Of a stretch of 64,000 bases of DNA, positions 1 through 15,000 are shown in pieces. The number at the start of each line of letters is the position of its first letter. Position 1 is the first letter of the stretch. The stretch spans positions 3,139,476-3,203,475 of the forward strand of contig CM060121.1 of NCBI GenBank assembly GCA_030522415.1, read 5' to 3'. The notes below the pieces were generated by a model. That model did not search any database, was not told the DNA's origin, and worked only from the letters and a program-made list of their open reading frames with translations. Origin of the DNA: Channallabes apus. Lineage: Eukaryota; Chordata; Actinopteri; Siluriformes; Clariidae. Both the position numbers and the translations under genes were made by a program.

Positions 1-2469
1 ACACTGAAGTGGATCAAGGCTGCTTGCTGTATAAGCTCGGAGAATATGAGAAGGCCTGCTCCAAGTTTACAGGCGCCATGCAAGTGCTGGGATACCAGCC
101 AGGTGAATGAAGCAGGGTTTTCTCTCTTCTCTCTCTCTCTCTCTCTCACACGCACACCACCAGTTTTATTTGCAAGGCTAAACAAACTTACTCAGTGAAG
201 ATATACAGTGGTGTGAAAAACTATTTGCCCCCCTCCTGATTTCTTATTCTTTTGCATGTTTGTCACACAAAATGTTTCTGATCATCAAACACATTTAACT
301 ATTAGTCAAAGATAACACAAGTAAACACAAAATGCAGTTTTTAAATGAGGGGTTTTATTATTTAGGGAGAAAAAAAATCCAAACCTACATGGCCCTGTGT
401 GAAAAAGTAATTGCCCCCTGAACCTAATAACTGGTTGGGCCACCCTTAGCAGCAATAACTACAATCAAGCGTTTGCGATAACTTGCAACGAGTCTTTTAC
501 AGCGCTCTGGAGGAATTTTGGCCCACTCATCTTTGCAGAATTGTTGTAATTCAGCTTTATTTGAGGGTTTTCTAGCATGAACCGCCTTTTTAAGGTCATG
601 CCACAACATCTCAATAGGATTCAGGTCAGGACTTTGACTAGGCCACTCCAAAGTCTTCATTTTGTTTTTCTTCAGCCATTCAGAGGTGGATTTGCTGGTG
701 TGTTTTGGGTCATTGTCCTGCTGCAGCACCCAAGATCGCTTCAGCTTGAGTTGACGAACAGATGGCCGGACATTCTCCTTCAGGATTTTTTGGTAGACAG
801 TAGAATTCATGGTTCCATCTATCACAGCAAGCCTTCCAGGTCCTGAAGCAGCAAAACAACCCCAGACCATCACACTACCACCATCATATTTTACTGTTGG
901 TATGATGTTCTTTTTCTGAAATGCTGTGTTACTTTTACGCCAGATGTAACGGGACACGCACCTTCCAAAAAGTTCAACTTTCGTCTCGTCGGTCCACAAG
1001 GTATTTTCACAAAAGTCTTGGCAATCATTGAGATGTTTTTTAGCAAAATTGAGACGAGCCTTAATGTTCTTTTTGCTTAAAAGTGGTTTGCGCCTTGGAA
1101 ATCTGCCATGCAGGCCGTTTTTGCCCAGTCTCTTTCTTATGGTGGAGTCGTGAACACTGACCTTAATTGAGGCAAGTGAGGCCTGCACTTCTTTAGATGT
1201 TGTCCTGGGGTTTTTTGTGGCCTCTCGGATGAGTTGTCTCTGCGCTCTTGGGGTAATTTTGGTCGGCCGGCCACTCCTGGGAAGGTTCACCACTGTTCCA
1301 TGTTTTTGCCATTTGTGGATAATGGCTCTCACTGTGGTTCGCTGGAGTCCCAAAGCTTTAGAAATGGCTTTATAACCTTTACCAGACTGATAGATCTCAA
1401 TTACTTTTGTTCTCATTTGTTCCTGAATTTCTTTGGATCTTGGCATGATGTCTAGCTTTTGAGGTGCTTTTGGTCTACTTCTCTGTGTCAGGTAGCTCCT
1501 ATTTAAGTGATTTCTTGATTGAAACAGGTGTGGCAGTAATCAGGCCTGGGGGTGACTACAGAAATTGAACTCAGGTGTGATAAACCACAGTTAAGTTATT
1601 TTTTAACAAGGGGGGCAATCACTTTTTCACACAGGGCCATGTAGATTTGGAGTTTTTTTTTCTCCCTTAATAATGTAAACCTTCATTTAAAAACTGCATT
1701 TTGTGTTCAATTATGTTATCTTTGACTAATAGTTAACGGTTTTTGATGAGCAGAAACATTTAAGTGTGACAAACATGCAAAAGAATAAGAAATCAGGAAG
1801 GGGGCAAAAAGTTTTTCACACCACTGTACAGTATTATGTTTATATATCACCAGAAAGCTGATTGATCATTCTTTCCCCTAACAACACATCCTGAATAGTT
1901 TTATGTTTGTAATACATCAGCATTAAGATTAAAGAAAAAATGCTAGATTTTGTCCATTTATAATTATAGTTTAACACTGAGCATCTCTGAAGTCCTGTGT
2001 TATTGCAGTTTTTCCCTCACAGGCCTGTCTTGTAAAAACATTGGAAAAGTTAAAGTAACTGCTTTAACCCTTAAAACTCAAACAGCACGAATCCCTGGCA
2101 GCAAAAAAAAAAAAAAAACCTGCTTATGCAATAGTCCTCCTGGTGTGTTGATGGGTGGGGCTTCAGACATCAAAGATGAACTGTAGTTGTCTTTACTTTT
2201 AAAATGAGTGACTTTTACAGCTACCGTAATATAGGAATGACGTGGCAAAAATAATATAATCTTATATTATATTATATTTATATTATATAAAATAATATAA
2301 TATAATATAATTTTTAAAAAACGAGTGGTCGTGTGTATCTGTGGTATTTCTTTGCTTTTTTTTTTTATTACTTGCTTAGTATTTTTCCTATAAATGTATA
2401 CAAACCTATAAAAAATAAAACTCATTATGTTGCCTAGGTTGTGCTGAAAATCTTTGCACAATCCTGACC

Positions 2470-2549
<80 letters not shown>

Positions 2550-5500
2550 GTAATGCAAAAAAAAAAAATCTAACAGTCTGCCTGTGACAAGAAAACTTAA
2601 CTGTTCCCAGACCACAAATTGATGTGCCAATAATAAAAGATTTATCGTTTAAAGAATGGACTTTTTATCTCTTTACAGTTACACTATAGACTCCTTTCAT
2701 TAATGTTGAATAAATAATGCTAAACGGACCAAATCAAAGTTTTTTTTTGTTCTGTCTGTTGTTCCTTGCGTTACTATGGAAACGTAACACATTACAACAA
2801 CCAAATTATTATTAGCAAGGGATTTACAGCCAGACTTTTTGTCCAATCAGAATCTAGAACTCGACAGTGCTTCGGTATAACAGGCTATATATAATAATAA
2901 TAATAATTAAATGCAACTATATTAGTTGTTTGTCTTTCGTCTGCTTCCGGCAAGGGGTCGCCACAGCGGAATATCCAGTCCGCACAACAATTTGGAACAG
3001 GTTTTACGCCGGATGTCCTTCCTGACACAACCCTCCCATTTTACCTGGGCTTGGGACCGGCACTGCATCCAGTGGCTGGGGGGTTTGGGCACTGGCAGGG
3101 AATCGAACCCGGGCCTTCCGCATGGCAGGCGAAACACCTACCACTGAGCCACCAGAAAATGCACCTATATTAGTCAGTAATTAAATTGTAACTGTTTATA
3201 TAGTAATCATGGAGTGAAAGTGCACAGGGAGTGAAATGTAACACAATGTTTTGTTATGAATTTAATATCTGTCTTCATCATTTCTTTCAAAATGTCTCAA
3301 ACTCAAATGTACTGTATAATTTAAACTGTAAGTGAAACTAAACAGTGGTATTTAATAGTATGTTTAGACATATTTTCTCCATGAGGGAATCCAGTTTTAT
3401 ATATATTTCCATTCGAACAGGAAAAAGTGATACGGTTATAAAATAGTGTGTTTATACTGGCTGGACGAGCCGGCGGTCCTCAGGGTAGTCGTTTAGTATT
3501 TTTATGGATGTGGTTGTGGTAAGGGAGATCTGCATCCTTCACTGGGTCGCGTGTGTTTTTCTCATTTTAGATTTGGCCTACAACATCGCTCTGTGTCACT
3601 ACAGCCTCAAGCAGTACGCCGCAGCCCTCAAGTACATCCGGGAGATCATCGAGCGTGGGATAAGGGAGCACCCAGGTTTATATTCGTTCATGACCACTCT
3701 TCTTCTACATGGGTGTAACTTTTATTTTCTGTTCCAACATGAAGCTCTGGGCTTGGCTCTGCATCTCCAATGAAATAAGTTGAAGTTTATGGAGGAGCTT
3801 GTCTTGTAGGCCAAGTAAACATTTATTACAATAAGCAATGTGTGAGGTGACCAATGCATGGATGTGATTGGCACCAGTTCACCGGGTAAGGGATGGGTGG
3901 CAACAAAGTAACATGACTCGGAGACACTTGTTAACATAGGATTCTAAAGTCAGGATGCTGTCTAATCCGTCAGGAACAGGCGGAGAGCCTGGCTACATTG
4001 TATACCAATAGAAATAAGAGTATCTCTATCGTGCCTAATGTACTCAGTTGTGAAGAATTTACCCGTTTAGAATTACTGAAAGTTCGTTTCAAAGACAAAA
4101 ACCAAGAAAAAGAGGTCGGAGCAGTTGTGATGGCAGCCGACCTCACCGGCGCCATCTTGGAAAAGTCTGTCTGAAAAGCACTGATCTTAAACTTCCCGTC
4201 TTAAACTTTTTTAGGTCATGGGCAGTTGATAAAACATTTCATTGCATAGGATACTGTGTATGACTGTCTATGCAACAAATAAGTTTTTAACCTGTGGAGA
4301 TGGAGAAACTGCGGACTCATCAAGACAAACTGTTTTAAAAGTGGAAAGAGTAGATTTTAAACCTGTAAAGAGAACATCTGAGCAGGAAAACCAAGTTTTC
4401 TTCATGAAGGCAGTGGACATAGGAGAATAGAAGGGCAGGGTCTGCATAATAGTAAAAACGATTACTGAATTTCCTAAAAAAGTGACCAAGGAAGAGAAGG
4501 TAGATTAGAAACAAAAGGGGGCCTATGACGGAGCCTTGAGGAACACCGGTGCTGAAATGTCTCAAAATACAGACTGAAATGTCTCAAAAACGACAGTATG
4601 AGTGTGTGTAGAAACTGATTTGTCCAGGACTTTAGATTGTAGTCCATGTCCGATATCTTAAGGATCTGAGTTATTGCAGCTGTTTTATAAGATGACAGAA
4701 CAAGGCTGGAGCTGAGAAATGAGTGAATAATGCAAGTTATAAGTGAGGAGAAGGAGGGGACACTGGATTTTACCAGAGTTGGTATGAGATAAAGCTGACA
4801 CGTTAAAGATTTGATTGACGTTTCAGTTTTAAAAGGAAGCTTAAAGGTAGTGAGAAGATTGCAGTGGGGATTGGTAGAACCCTAGCAGGAACTATATGAA
4901 GTATTTGTTGAAGAGCCTAACTGCTGATCAATAATTTCCATATTGAGCAGTGACGTGGGAGTGTGTCTGAAGGTGTAAGGATAATATTAACAGTATAAAA
5001 CAAGGCTTTTGAGTCACCTTTAACAGACTTTATAACTTTTTTTTATAATAAGCAGAACCTGGCTCGTTATAAGTAGCACACTGAAAGAAAATTGTATACT
5101 GTAAGGTTTATATTGTTCTTTTTTTTTTTTTATGCTTAGAACTCGGTGTCGGCATGACGACCGAAGGGATTGAAGTAAAAAGCGTGGGAAACACATTGGT
5201 GCTGCATGAAACGGCCTTGATCGAAGCTTTTAACCTGAAAGCAGCCATCGAATACCAGCTGAAGAAGTGTAAGTACAAACTACAGAGAACAAAAAACAAA
5301 GACAGCTCAGTTCTTGCATTCTTGATTCTGATTGGTCAGGTGGAACGAAGTTTCATAAAAATTTGTAGCCTTATGTAACCGCAGATTTGGGGATCAATTA
5401 TCAACTAGTTGCTTAATGAATCTAAACGACCTCGGGTGCAGGCCTGGGCTTTACTCCTCCGTTAGAAAATATGCAGCTTGTGAATAAAAGAAAGGAATCT

Positions 5501-8500
5501 GTACCACTAGCTCTGTCCTGTTCTTGACCTCTGCAGATGATGATGCTCAGGAAGCGCTGACTGATATGCCACCCAGATCAGAAGAGGTACTTGTCATTTG
5601 TTACCCCCCCCCCCTCCCCACTCTGTAGCCTGTATGTGTGTGGTGTTTTTTGACTTCTGTCTTCATGACGGCATTGAATAACTTTGCATGTTGAACTTGT
5701 CTTTGCAAGCAGAAGATGTCAGATGCCACATGCCTGTCAGCAGAGATTTCTTTCTCTCTCTCTCTCTCTTTTTATCCCCCCAGCAGGCATGCTTGCTCAT
5801 GTAAGCGACCTTTTTTCTGAGTTCATTACTGAACCTTTTTCTTTTTCAAGTCAGTGGTTCGGGTTGAAGGTTTTACATCCTGACTGCTGTAGAATGAAGG
5901 ATCCTTTGTGACACTGATGGGAGTTTAAGGCTCATTGGTTGTGGATAGCAAACACACATGCGCGTACACACACATGCATGCGCGCACGCACTGGCCTGAA
6001 AAAAAACTGATGAAACGCTGCAGGAACATGCTTCTTTCCTGGCGCACATGGGGAGAAACAATAAACCCAAATCCCGGCCCTGTGACTTATGCAAGCGCTC
6101 GTTCCAACCCTGCGGGAGAAGTGGTTCAGACTCGAGGGGGTTCTGAGACGTGTCTAGCCGAGTTAGACCCAAGAAAATCACCGGATTGCAACATGAACAC
6201 CAAGTGTTTATCTGTTTACCATGAATATTTTGATGGTTTATTATAGAGATTCGTCTGTGCAGAAGGGGTGGGTGGATTGGAAATTAAAGTGTTTAGTTGT
6301 TTGGTTCCCTCTAGTGACAACCAGCGATAGAGTTGTTTATTTCAGACACAAACTAAGGTTTCTTTTGGGAATTGTTCATATCGATTCTTACAGAGCATCA
6401 TGTTTAACATCTATATTCATCTGTGAAAATGCTGAATTTAGCTTTGGATTTAGCTAAATTTGAATTTATCCCGATTCCCACAGATAATAAAATACAAGGA
6501 CCAAAACCATTTTGACATGTAAAATAAAGATAACACTGCATATATCTTTATATATACACTACTTTAGTGTGTTGCATTTAGAGACAATTAAATTCTATTT
6601 CTGCATGCAACAAAACATTTTGAAATATATATATGTTGAAATATGGACAGTGAGTTGAAGGTTAATTTTAAATACATATACATAATGTCTATTTGAGTTC
6701 TCCTTGTATTTATGAAATAAAAAGCCAAACTTAAATTATCTACCCACAGCAAATCAAAAATGCAGTAATGTTACAAGATCACCGTAATTTTCAAATTTAG
6801 AATTACATTTAGGGATGAAAGACCCCTGTGCTATACAAAAAAAAAATGTTTTAAGAATTAAAAATAAATAACTGGGCGGCGCGGTGGTGTAGTGGTTAGC
6901 ACTGTCGCCTTGCACCTCCAGGGTCTGGGTTCGATTCCCCGGCCAGGCTCGATTCCCGTCTCTGTGTGCATGGAGTTTGCATGTTCTCCCCGTGCTTGGT
7001 GGGTTTCCTCCGGGTACTCCGGTTTCCTCCCACAGTCCAAAGATATGCAGATTAGGCTAATTGGCGTTCCCAAATTGCCCTTAGTGTGTGAATGGATGGG
7101 TGAATGTGTGTGAGTGTGTGTATGTGTGTGTGCCCTGCGATGGATTGGCACCCTGTCCAGGGTGTACCCTGCCTTGTGCCCGAAAGCCTCCTGGGATAGG
7201 CTCCAGGTCCCCCGCGACCCTGAACACAGGATTAAGCGGTATAGAAAATGAATGAATGAATGAAATAAATAACTAAATCCCAATATGTTTCATGCAAAAA
7301 GTTATAAAAAATCAGCCAGCATTTGTTTTACATACAGTATAAAAACAATGCATTAATGTATTATAGGGATGTTCCGATACAATATTCTCACGGTACCTAG
7401 ACACTGATTTGATTTGTATTGTGATTCCATAAATATCACAATTTTATAAATATTCTAATTCAATAATTTTTATTATTTTTATATTATTTTTATAATTTTA
7501 TTATTTTTAGATTTTGTCACAGTTCTAAACAAACTTGATATAATTTGCTCACACCAGACAGCATACTATGATGCCTGTAAATGCGTAGGATTATAGAGCA
7601 TTGTAACATAAAAATAATAATAATAATAATAAAAACAATCTATGGCGATAAATGAATCTCTCTCTAGTAAATTATATATACAGAAATTTGATATATTAAG
7701 CAATTTAAAAAAAACCTTTGTTGAAAAATCCCTTTGACAAACAAGACCTACTTTGCTTGATTTGAGGAATATTGTTTACAGAAATATAAAAAAATATATA
7801 TCCCATGTTTAAGTAAAGACTGTTTTAAGAAATATTAAATATATTATACATTAAAAATATAGTTTATGACTATAAATTTATCAGAAATTTGTGACACTTA
7901 GTCACAAGTGACATTTAGTGTTAAAATATTATTTAAGAATTATTCAAGAATTGTAATTATTTTGAAAAAAAAATTCTTTAAAAACTATAAACTTTTTACC
8001 TTGCATTTGTTTTGAGAATATTTTGAATAAAATAAGATTTTCAAGCCAAATAAAACTGATATTTCACGGTTATGTTGGAATAGCTGTATTTTTCTACATC
8101 TTTTTTTTTACCCTGAAATTAGCTCCGCCCACAGCTGGATTAGCTTAGCTTTTTTTTTTTCTTTTTTTCTTTTTTCTTGTTGTAGTTTCTGTGTGAGTGA
8201 TCATTAAGTGCAGTGCAACATTACACACCGCTGCTTTAATGTTGTCCAGGGAACGTTTTTATTATATTTTTATAGGAGATATCGGATGAAGACTATAGTA
8301 ACGTTATTTGCATCCTTCACATTCGAATTAACGCAATGTTTTTGCGATCGCAGGAGCTCGACCCCGTCACACTTCACAACCAGGCCCTCATGAACATGGA
8401 CACCAAGCCGACAGAAGGCTTCGAGAAGCTCGCGTTCCTCCTGCAGCAGAGCCCTTTCCCTCCCTCCACCTTCGGCAACCTGCTCCTGCTCTACTGCAAA

Positions 8501-11500
8501 TATGAGGTGCGACCCCTTCGAAGATTTTCGCTTTAATAATTCACGCCAGTTGTTTATTGCTTTCTCCATGAGATGAATTTTGCATGATTGTGTAAAAGCA
8601 TGAAGAAACTCCACACAGAGCAGTGATATCTCTCTGCCGTGAGTACGAGCATGTGCTGGGTTTCAATGTCTTGCTGCTTTTTATTTTTCCTCGCAGTACT
8701 TCGACATGGCTGCTGATGTGATGGCTGAAAACGCACACCTCACCTACAAGTTCCTATCTCCAGTAAGAAAACGGCCTTGAAAAGCTTGTAACTCTGTGGA
8801 ATGGGCACAGGGGAAATGCTGAATACTGTAAATATTAGTCAGTGCTAATAATGCAGAATTCATACGTCATATTTAAGGACTAATTGTGAGTGTGCTGCGT
8901 TTATTTTCTTCCCTGTGTTCAGTACCTGTACGAGTTCCTGGACGCCATGTTGACGAGTCAAACCGCTCCCGAGGAGGTAACACCCATCAGTCAAACGACA
9001 CACTGGAATATCCGGAAAACAGGCTTATGACATGTTATTAGTGGATGAAATATTTCCAATAATACAAATAAATAATAATAATAAATATAGTTTCAAGCGA
9101 GGATGAGGGGCCTCAAGCAGCCTGCACCATCGCCACCCGGGCACACCAGAAGAACAGTGGGCACAGTGGTCATATTCATTTAAAGGGAACATACCAGTAT
9201 CATTGACATAATTTTATGCCACGCCCGAGGCCCGGACTCTCGGGCATCCTAATGGGAGCAGATTCTAACTTGTCTGGCGGTTTGACAGGTTTTTTTTAGC
9301 ATGATAAGACCCCAAGAAAGCCCTTGTGGAAGAAACAAGAACAAGAACGACCTTTACACACTACGTAATATAAAATATACTTAAAATATATAAAATATGA
9401 AATATACTTTACGCGAAATACTGTAGGGATGATGTCATAGTGCTTGCGCCCTAATTATGATTATGATTAATATTTGTTTCACCCTTTTGCATTATGAAGG
9501 ATAAAAAATAATATTTAGTCATATGACCTGCATGAGAATGGACTTTGTTAATCTATCTCCAGTACGTCTTTACTTACTTCACTTTTGTAGCCGAGGACGT
9601 ATACAGTATATATCAGACATCCCCTGAATATAGATTTTTGTTTCAAAACTGGTAGAAAATGATAGGACTGGGTTGTTTCTAGTGCTTTGCAGAGGTGAAA
9701 GGTAACTTAAGCACAGTTTAGTTTGTTACTGTATTTTTTATGTTTACTCTACTGTATCCTACAGAAAATATTTGTACTTTTACTTCACTGCAGTTCACTG
9801 AGTTTTACTCCTACTTTAAGGTTAATACGAGTTCTGTATTTTTGATACTTATGTAGATTTAAAGGTTAGTACTTTTACAAAAGTAGAATTGTACATTCAG
9901 GACTTCTACTTTTACTTAAGCAATATTTTATCTAGGTTACCTGTACTTTTACACAAGAATAGGATTTGTGTACTTTACCCATCTCTGATGTTTGGACCCC
10001 TAAATTTGATTTCAACCAATTTAACAGAATAATAAACTTCAGAGACTTCCAACAGATTTATTCCATGTGATTGAATATTTGTCAAATAATATTTTGTTAC
10101 TAAAATTTCGAGTCGACTTTGGATTGTTTGCTTGGACCCCTAAATATAACAATGTTGATAATAGTAGCCTGGGTTCACGCCTGGGTTCTGTGTTACAGTA
10201 CTTACAGTACAAACCTTTGCTTGTTGTTGTTCTTTTAAGTCATTATCAAGGAACGTTCTGTTATTAAATAAACGTATTTAGCTTGTTTCATCAAACCTAG
10301 ATCTTTGTGTGCTTTCTTCTGCGTCGTCTCCAGGCGTTTCGGAAGCTAGACGATATGGCGGGAAAACTGACGGAGCGGTTACGGAAGATCACCAATCTGG
10401 TAACTTTTTTTTCTTCTCACTTATATGATGATATGATGTAAACTTGCTATTTTGTATCAAATAAAACACTTGGAGGTGTGCAGTAGCTGGAAAATAATAA
10501 ACAACATGAACACTGCATGTGAACACCACAAACTTGATTAAATTCTAAACGGTCACAGTGTGTTTTTTTTTTTTTTAACCATCTTTCAAAATGTAAAGCA
10601 ATTGTAGACATTTATAATAATAACAATTCAATTAAAAAACGACTTTATTGTATAATAACTCATAAAAAGCCATTTTGTGGTTGAAGGTTCAGGAGTCACG
10701 ACGCTCACGGGATGAAGAAGTTCTAAAGAAAGCAGTGGAAGATTACGATCAGCTTCTCGAAGAGTGCGTGTTTAGGCGTTTACTAGCTACTTCATACTAA
10801 GCTACAGTGGATGGGATCCTGAGCTGATGAGTTTTTTTGTTTCGTTTCGGCAGGTACGTCCCCGTGCTGATGGCGCAGACGAAGATTTACTGGAACCGCG
10901 AGAACTACAACATGGTGGAGAAGATTTTCCGCAAGTCGGTGGAGTTCTGCAACGAGCACGACACGTGGAAGCTGAACGTCGCACACGTGCTCTTCATGCA
11001 GGAGAACAAATACAAAGAGTCGATCGGATTCTACGAGCCCATCGTGAAGAAACACTACGATAATGTAAGCGCAGCGAGACCAGGACGAGTTTAGATGCGT
11101 GGGACGTGTTTCAAATTTGACAGCCGCTGTGTACGTGTTACCAGGCTAAAGTTTGTGCCCCCTAGTGGCTTAAGATAACTAAATGTTAACATCACAATTA
11201 TTAGTCTAAAGTAATGAATAAAAAAATGTTAATTATTATTATTATTATTATAACTCCTTCTATGAGTACTGTTTGAGAAGACACATCTCAGGGGGCTTTT
11301 AGAATCTGTCTGAATGTTCTCCTTTAAAAACATTTATTTTGAGACTTTTATGTGAAATCATTTAGAAAAGCTTGTTCTGATGCAGAATATAAGGAAAAAT
11401 ATGACCTTGTAAAAAGTATAATGCTTAAAACTGTAATTTAGTTTTGTGCTTTTCATTTTACTTTGACAAAATCATCTTTCCTTCTATTCTTTTTATTTTA

Positions 11501-11666
11501 CTTTTTTCCATAATAATAATAATAATTCTGCAATAGCTTATTTAAATGCATAAAATATTTAATGTCCCATTAAGTAATTTAACCTTTTTGTTTTTTATTT
11601 ATCAAATTCTGGTTTTCACTGTTTTTCACTTTTCGCTTTTTTTTTTAATTTCCATTAATATATACA

Positions 11667-11762
<96 letters not shown>

Positions 11763-12033
11763 TTATATAAGAAGAAGAATATTCAATTATTGTCACATGT
11801 ACTTTTTACAGCACAGCGAAATGTCTTCTTCGCATATCCCAATTAGGAAACTGGGGTCAGAGCGCAGGGTCAGCCAGCTTACAGCGCCCCTGGAGCAGAT
11901 AGGATTAAGGGTCTTGCTCAAGGGCTCAACAGTGGCAACTTGGCGATGCTGGGGTTCGAACCCCCGACCTTCCGATCAGTAACTCAGTAACCCACAGCCT
12001 TAACCGATTGAGCCACCACTACCATTTTTAAAA

Positions 12034-12099
<66 letters not shown>

Positions 12100-15000
12100 T
12101 GGTGTAGTGGTTAGCACTGTCGCCTTGCACCTCCAGGGTCCGGGTCCGATTCCCCGGCCAGGCTCGATTCCCGTCTCTGTGTGCATGGAGTTTGCATGTT
12201 CTCCCCGTGCTTGGTGGGTTTCCTCCAGTTACTCCAGTTTCCTCCCACAGTCCAAAGATATGCAGGTTAGGCTAATTGGTGTTCCTAAATTGCCCGTAGT
12301 GTGTGAGTGTGTGTATGTGTGTGTGCCCTGCGATGGATTGGCACCCTGTCCTTCCCCGCCTAGTGCCCGAAGTCTCCTGGGATAGGCTCCAGGTCCCCCG
12401 CGACCCTGAACACAGGATTAAGCGGTATAGAAAATGAATGAATGAATATATATATAACTCCGACATGAATGAGTTAATTTATAATATTTTCACCGAAATG
12501 TTTAGAAAGTGATGTTTTAATGTCTCAAGTTCTTGATGTTTAACCCATTTTTCCTGTCCTGGACATGAGGATGAGTCATTTTAAAACCTTGCGTTAAAAA
12601 CTTAAACGTGTCACTAAACGTCATCGGCCTTCTAGTTAAAGTCCATTTCATTAGGTGTTGCAGTGATTTAGTAAAGATTCAATTGTAATTTATTTTGGCA
12701 CTTAAAGGTTTTCAGTTGACTCACCCTGATCTATTTGTAAACCGCACACTTACAGTAGCAGTTATATTTAACTATGAATTTGCATTAACAGGAGACTGGA
12801 CGTCCCCGGGTGTAGGCTTGGTATTGAACCTGTGTTTGTGTGTTTTTCACTCACTAGCTGGAACAGTGTAACATTCAGGAGTGTCCCTGCAAAAGAAAGC
12901 CTTCGGTAAAGTGCGTGCTAGCATGTCGAAGTCTGACTGCATGGGACGTTCAGTGTGGTGTTGGAAGCTTGCCGTGTCCTTATGGATGTCATTTCATTTG
13001 TGTTTTCTCCGTCCTCGTCCTCTGACTGAATAAGCGGCAATTTATTATTATTTTTTTTTATCTGACAGATCCTCAATGTGAGCGCGATCGTTCTGGCTAA
13101 CCTGTGTGTGTCGTACATCATGACGAGCCAAAACGAAGAGGTAAGAACTGTGTTTGTTTTATTAGCGGCTGCTGTGTTGCGAACTGAAGATAATAAAAGA
13201 CTGAAATAATGATAACATTTTTAGAATTATTTATGTACCGTTCATACATTAAAAAAAAATAAAATGCAGCTCAAAGTCATTTACAGTGTGATGATAAACA
13301 ATGTTGTAGTGAAAATGCAATAAAGAATAGCAGAAGATGTAAAGAATATAATAAATTGATAAAAATGGAATTAAGGTAATGTAAAGTGTAAAAGTGAGAA
13401 AAATTATAGAAATAAAAAATAAGTAATATTTTAATGCTAAAATACTAAATTAGAGAAAAATTACAGATAAATATGGAGGAACAAATGGTAGCAGAAACAG
13501 GGAAAAAGTTAATAACAATTTTAAACAATAATGTAAAGTAATGTGGAATTTTTAAAATACAAAATATATAATTATTTAATTATATAATAATAGATTTAAT
13601 AAAAACGACTTAAATACTACAGTGTATAACAGTTTTTACTGTTTGTTGACTTGTTTTCTCAGTGCGTTCCAGATCTTCGGTTCATAAAGACAGAATTTGC
13701 ATCACCATTTGTTTCACGTCTCTTATGTAAAATAGGAATATTCATTATTGAATTATATTAATCCTCGAGATGACAAAAATTCAAATTCTAACCCAGACGG
13801 ATCATTCTGCATCACTCTTGTACAGCTTCCACAGCTTCGGTTTTTTTTTCCTTGTCTGTTTAATAATAACCATTTTCGAGGGGTGGCAATAATTCTTGAT
13901 GGTTGTGTGTCAAAAGGCAGAGGAGCTGATGAGGAAAATCGAGAAAGAGGAAGAGCAGATCTCGTACAACGACCCTGACAAGAAGGTGTTTCACCTGTGC
14001 ATCGTCAACCTGGTGATCGGGTAACACGTCCCGCTCGTACTATAGCAGAGATTAAAGCTGCCACGTGTGAAAGTTTAACATGTTTATAAGGAAGCTGGTA
14101 AAAATCACATACAGTAGATCTGCCTGGCTTTGTGGTTTTTTTACAGTCATAATACAGAACAATAAACATTAGGTAACAAGAACAAGGCAAAACGTTTAAT
14201 AAATACTTCACCATACTGTTTGATGCCATGATGTCATAACTGTTCATGCATGCTCATGCTATGTCTAAGTGTATGCTCTGGGGGCGGGGCTTTATGTACA
14301 TGTATACAAAAAAAAAATATTTAAATGTTGTTGTAATGCATCTACCTCACCACTAGAGGTCTAGTCTTGACTTTTAAAGAGGAATAACCCAGCAGGTGGT
14401 TCATATTTGTATGTGATGTTAATACATGTTGTTCCATGTCATTTGAACCCACGCCGTTGTCCCTACAGGACCCTGTACTGCGCTAAAGGAAACTACGACT
14501 TCGGTATTTCTCGCGTGATCAAGAGCCTGGAGCCGTACAACAAGAAGGTGCTGCACATTTAACCCCTTTCTTTCCCCCCCCCAAATATTTCCTCCTTGTC
14601 CTCCAGTGTTCAGCGCTCGCGTAGGCCCTCTCTATTTATTATTATTGTGGCCAAACGGAAGAGCGCTCGGCCACGAGCAGCTGAACAAACACCATCCTTC
14701 CGTTCTCAGAGCCGTGCTGAGATAAACGCGCACTCACGACCGAGCGTAGTTCTGTCCCTATGCGAGTGAGAGACACTTATTAAAGATCTCTGTTGTCTAA
14801 TTTATTAATTACACGATAACTGGCTGCCAAAACTTGACGAGCTTTTTTTCATTTAATCGATCTTGAAACCCCTCAGGTGTAAGGGTCCATAAGAACGCTT
14901 ATAATATTACTGTAGGGTTCTGTATCCTGGTGTCTCATTTAACAGATTAAATTCTGTTCATCACACAAATTCAACAACAGTATGAAGACCGTGATCGTAA

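Noticed and set aside
577..846. Open frame antisense to the Tc1 transposase (also 31214-31681)
   Set aside because: A mirror frame of the real transposase, present in both copies only because the DNA is the same.
2267..2630. Frames reading YIYIYI or HTHTHT (also at 11546-11982, 41516-41909, 50399-50776)
   Set aside because: Translations of TA and CA/TG microsatellites, without start context or conservation.
10763..10853. GC-AG intron in ift70 (exon ending GAAGAGT before GCGTGT)
   Set aside because: That join gives the wrong frame. Ending at 10763 with a GTGCGT donor restores EEYVPV and a normal GT-AG intron.
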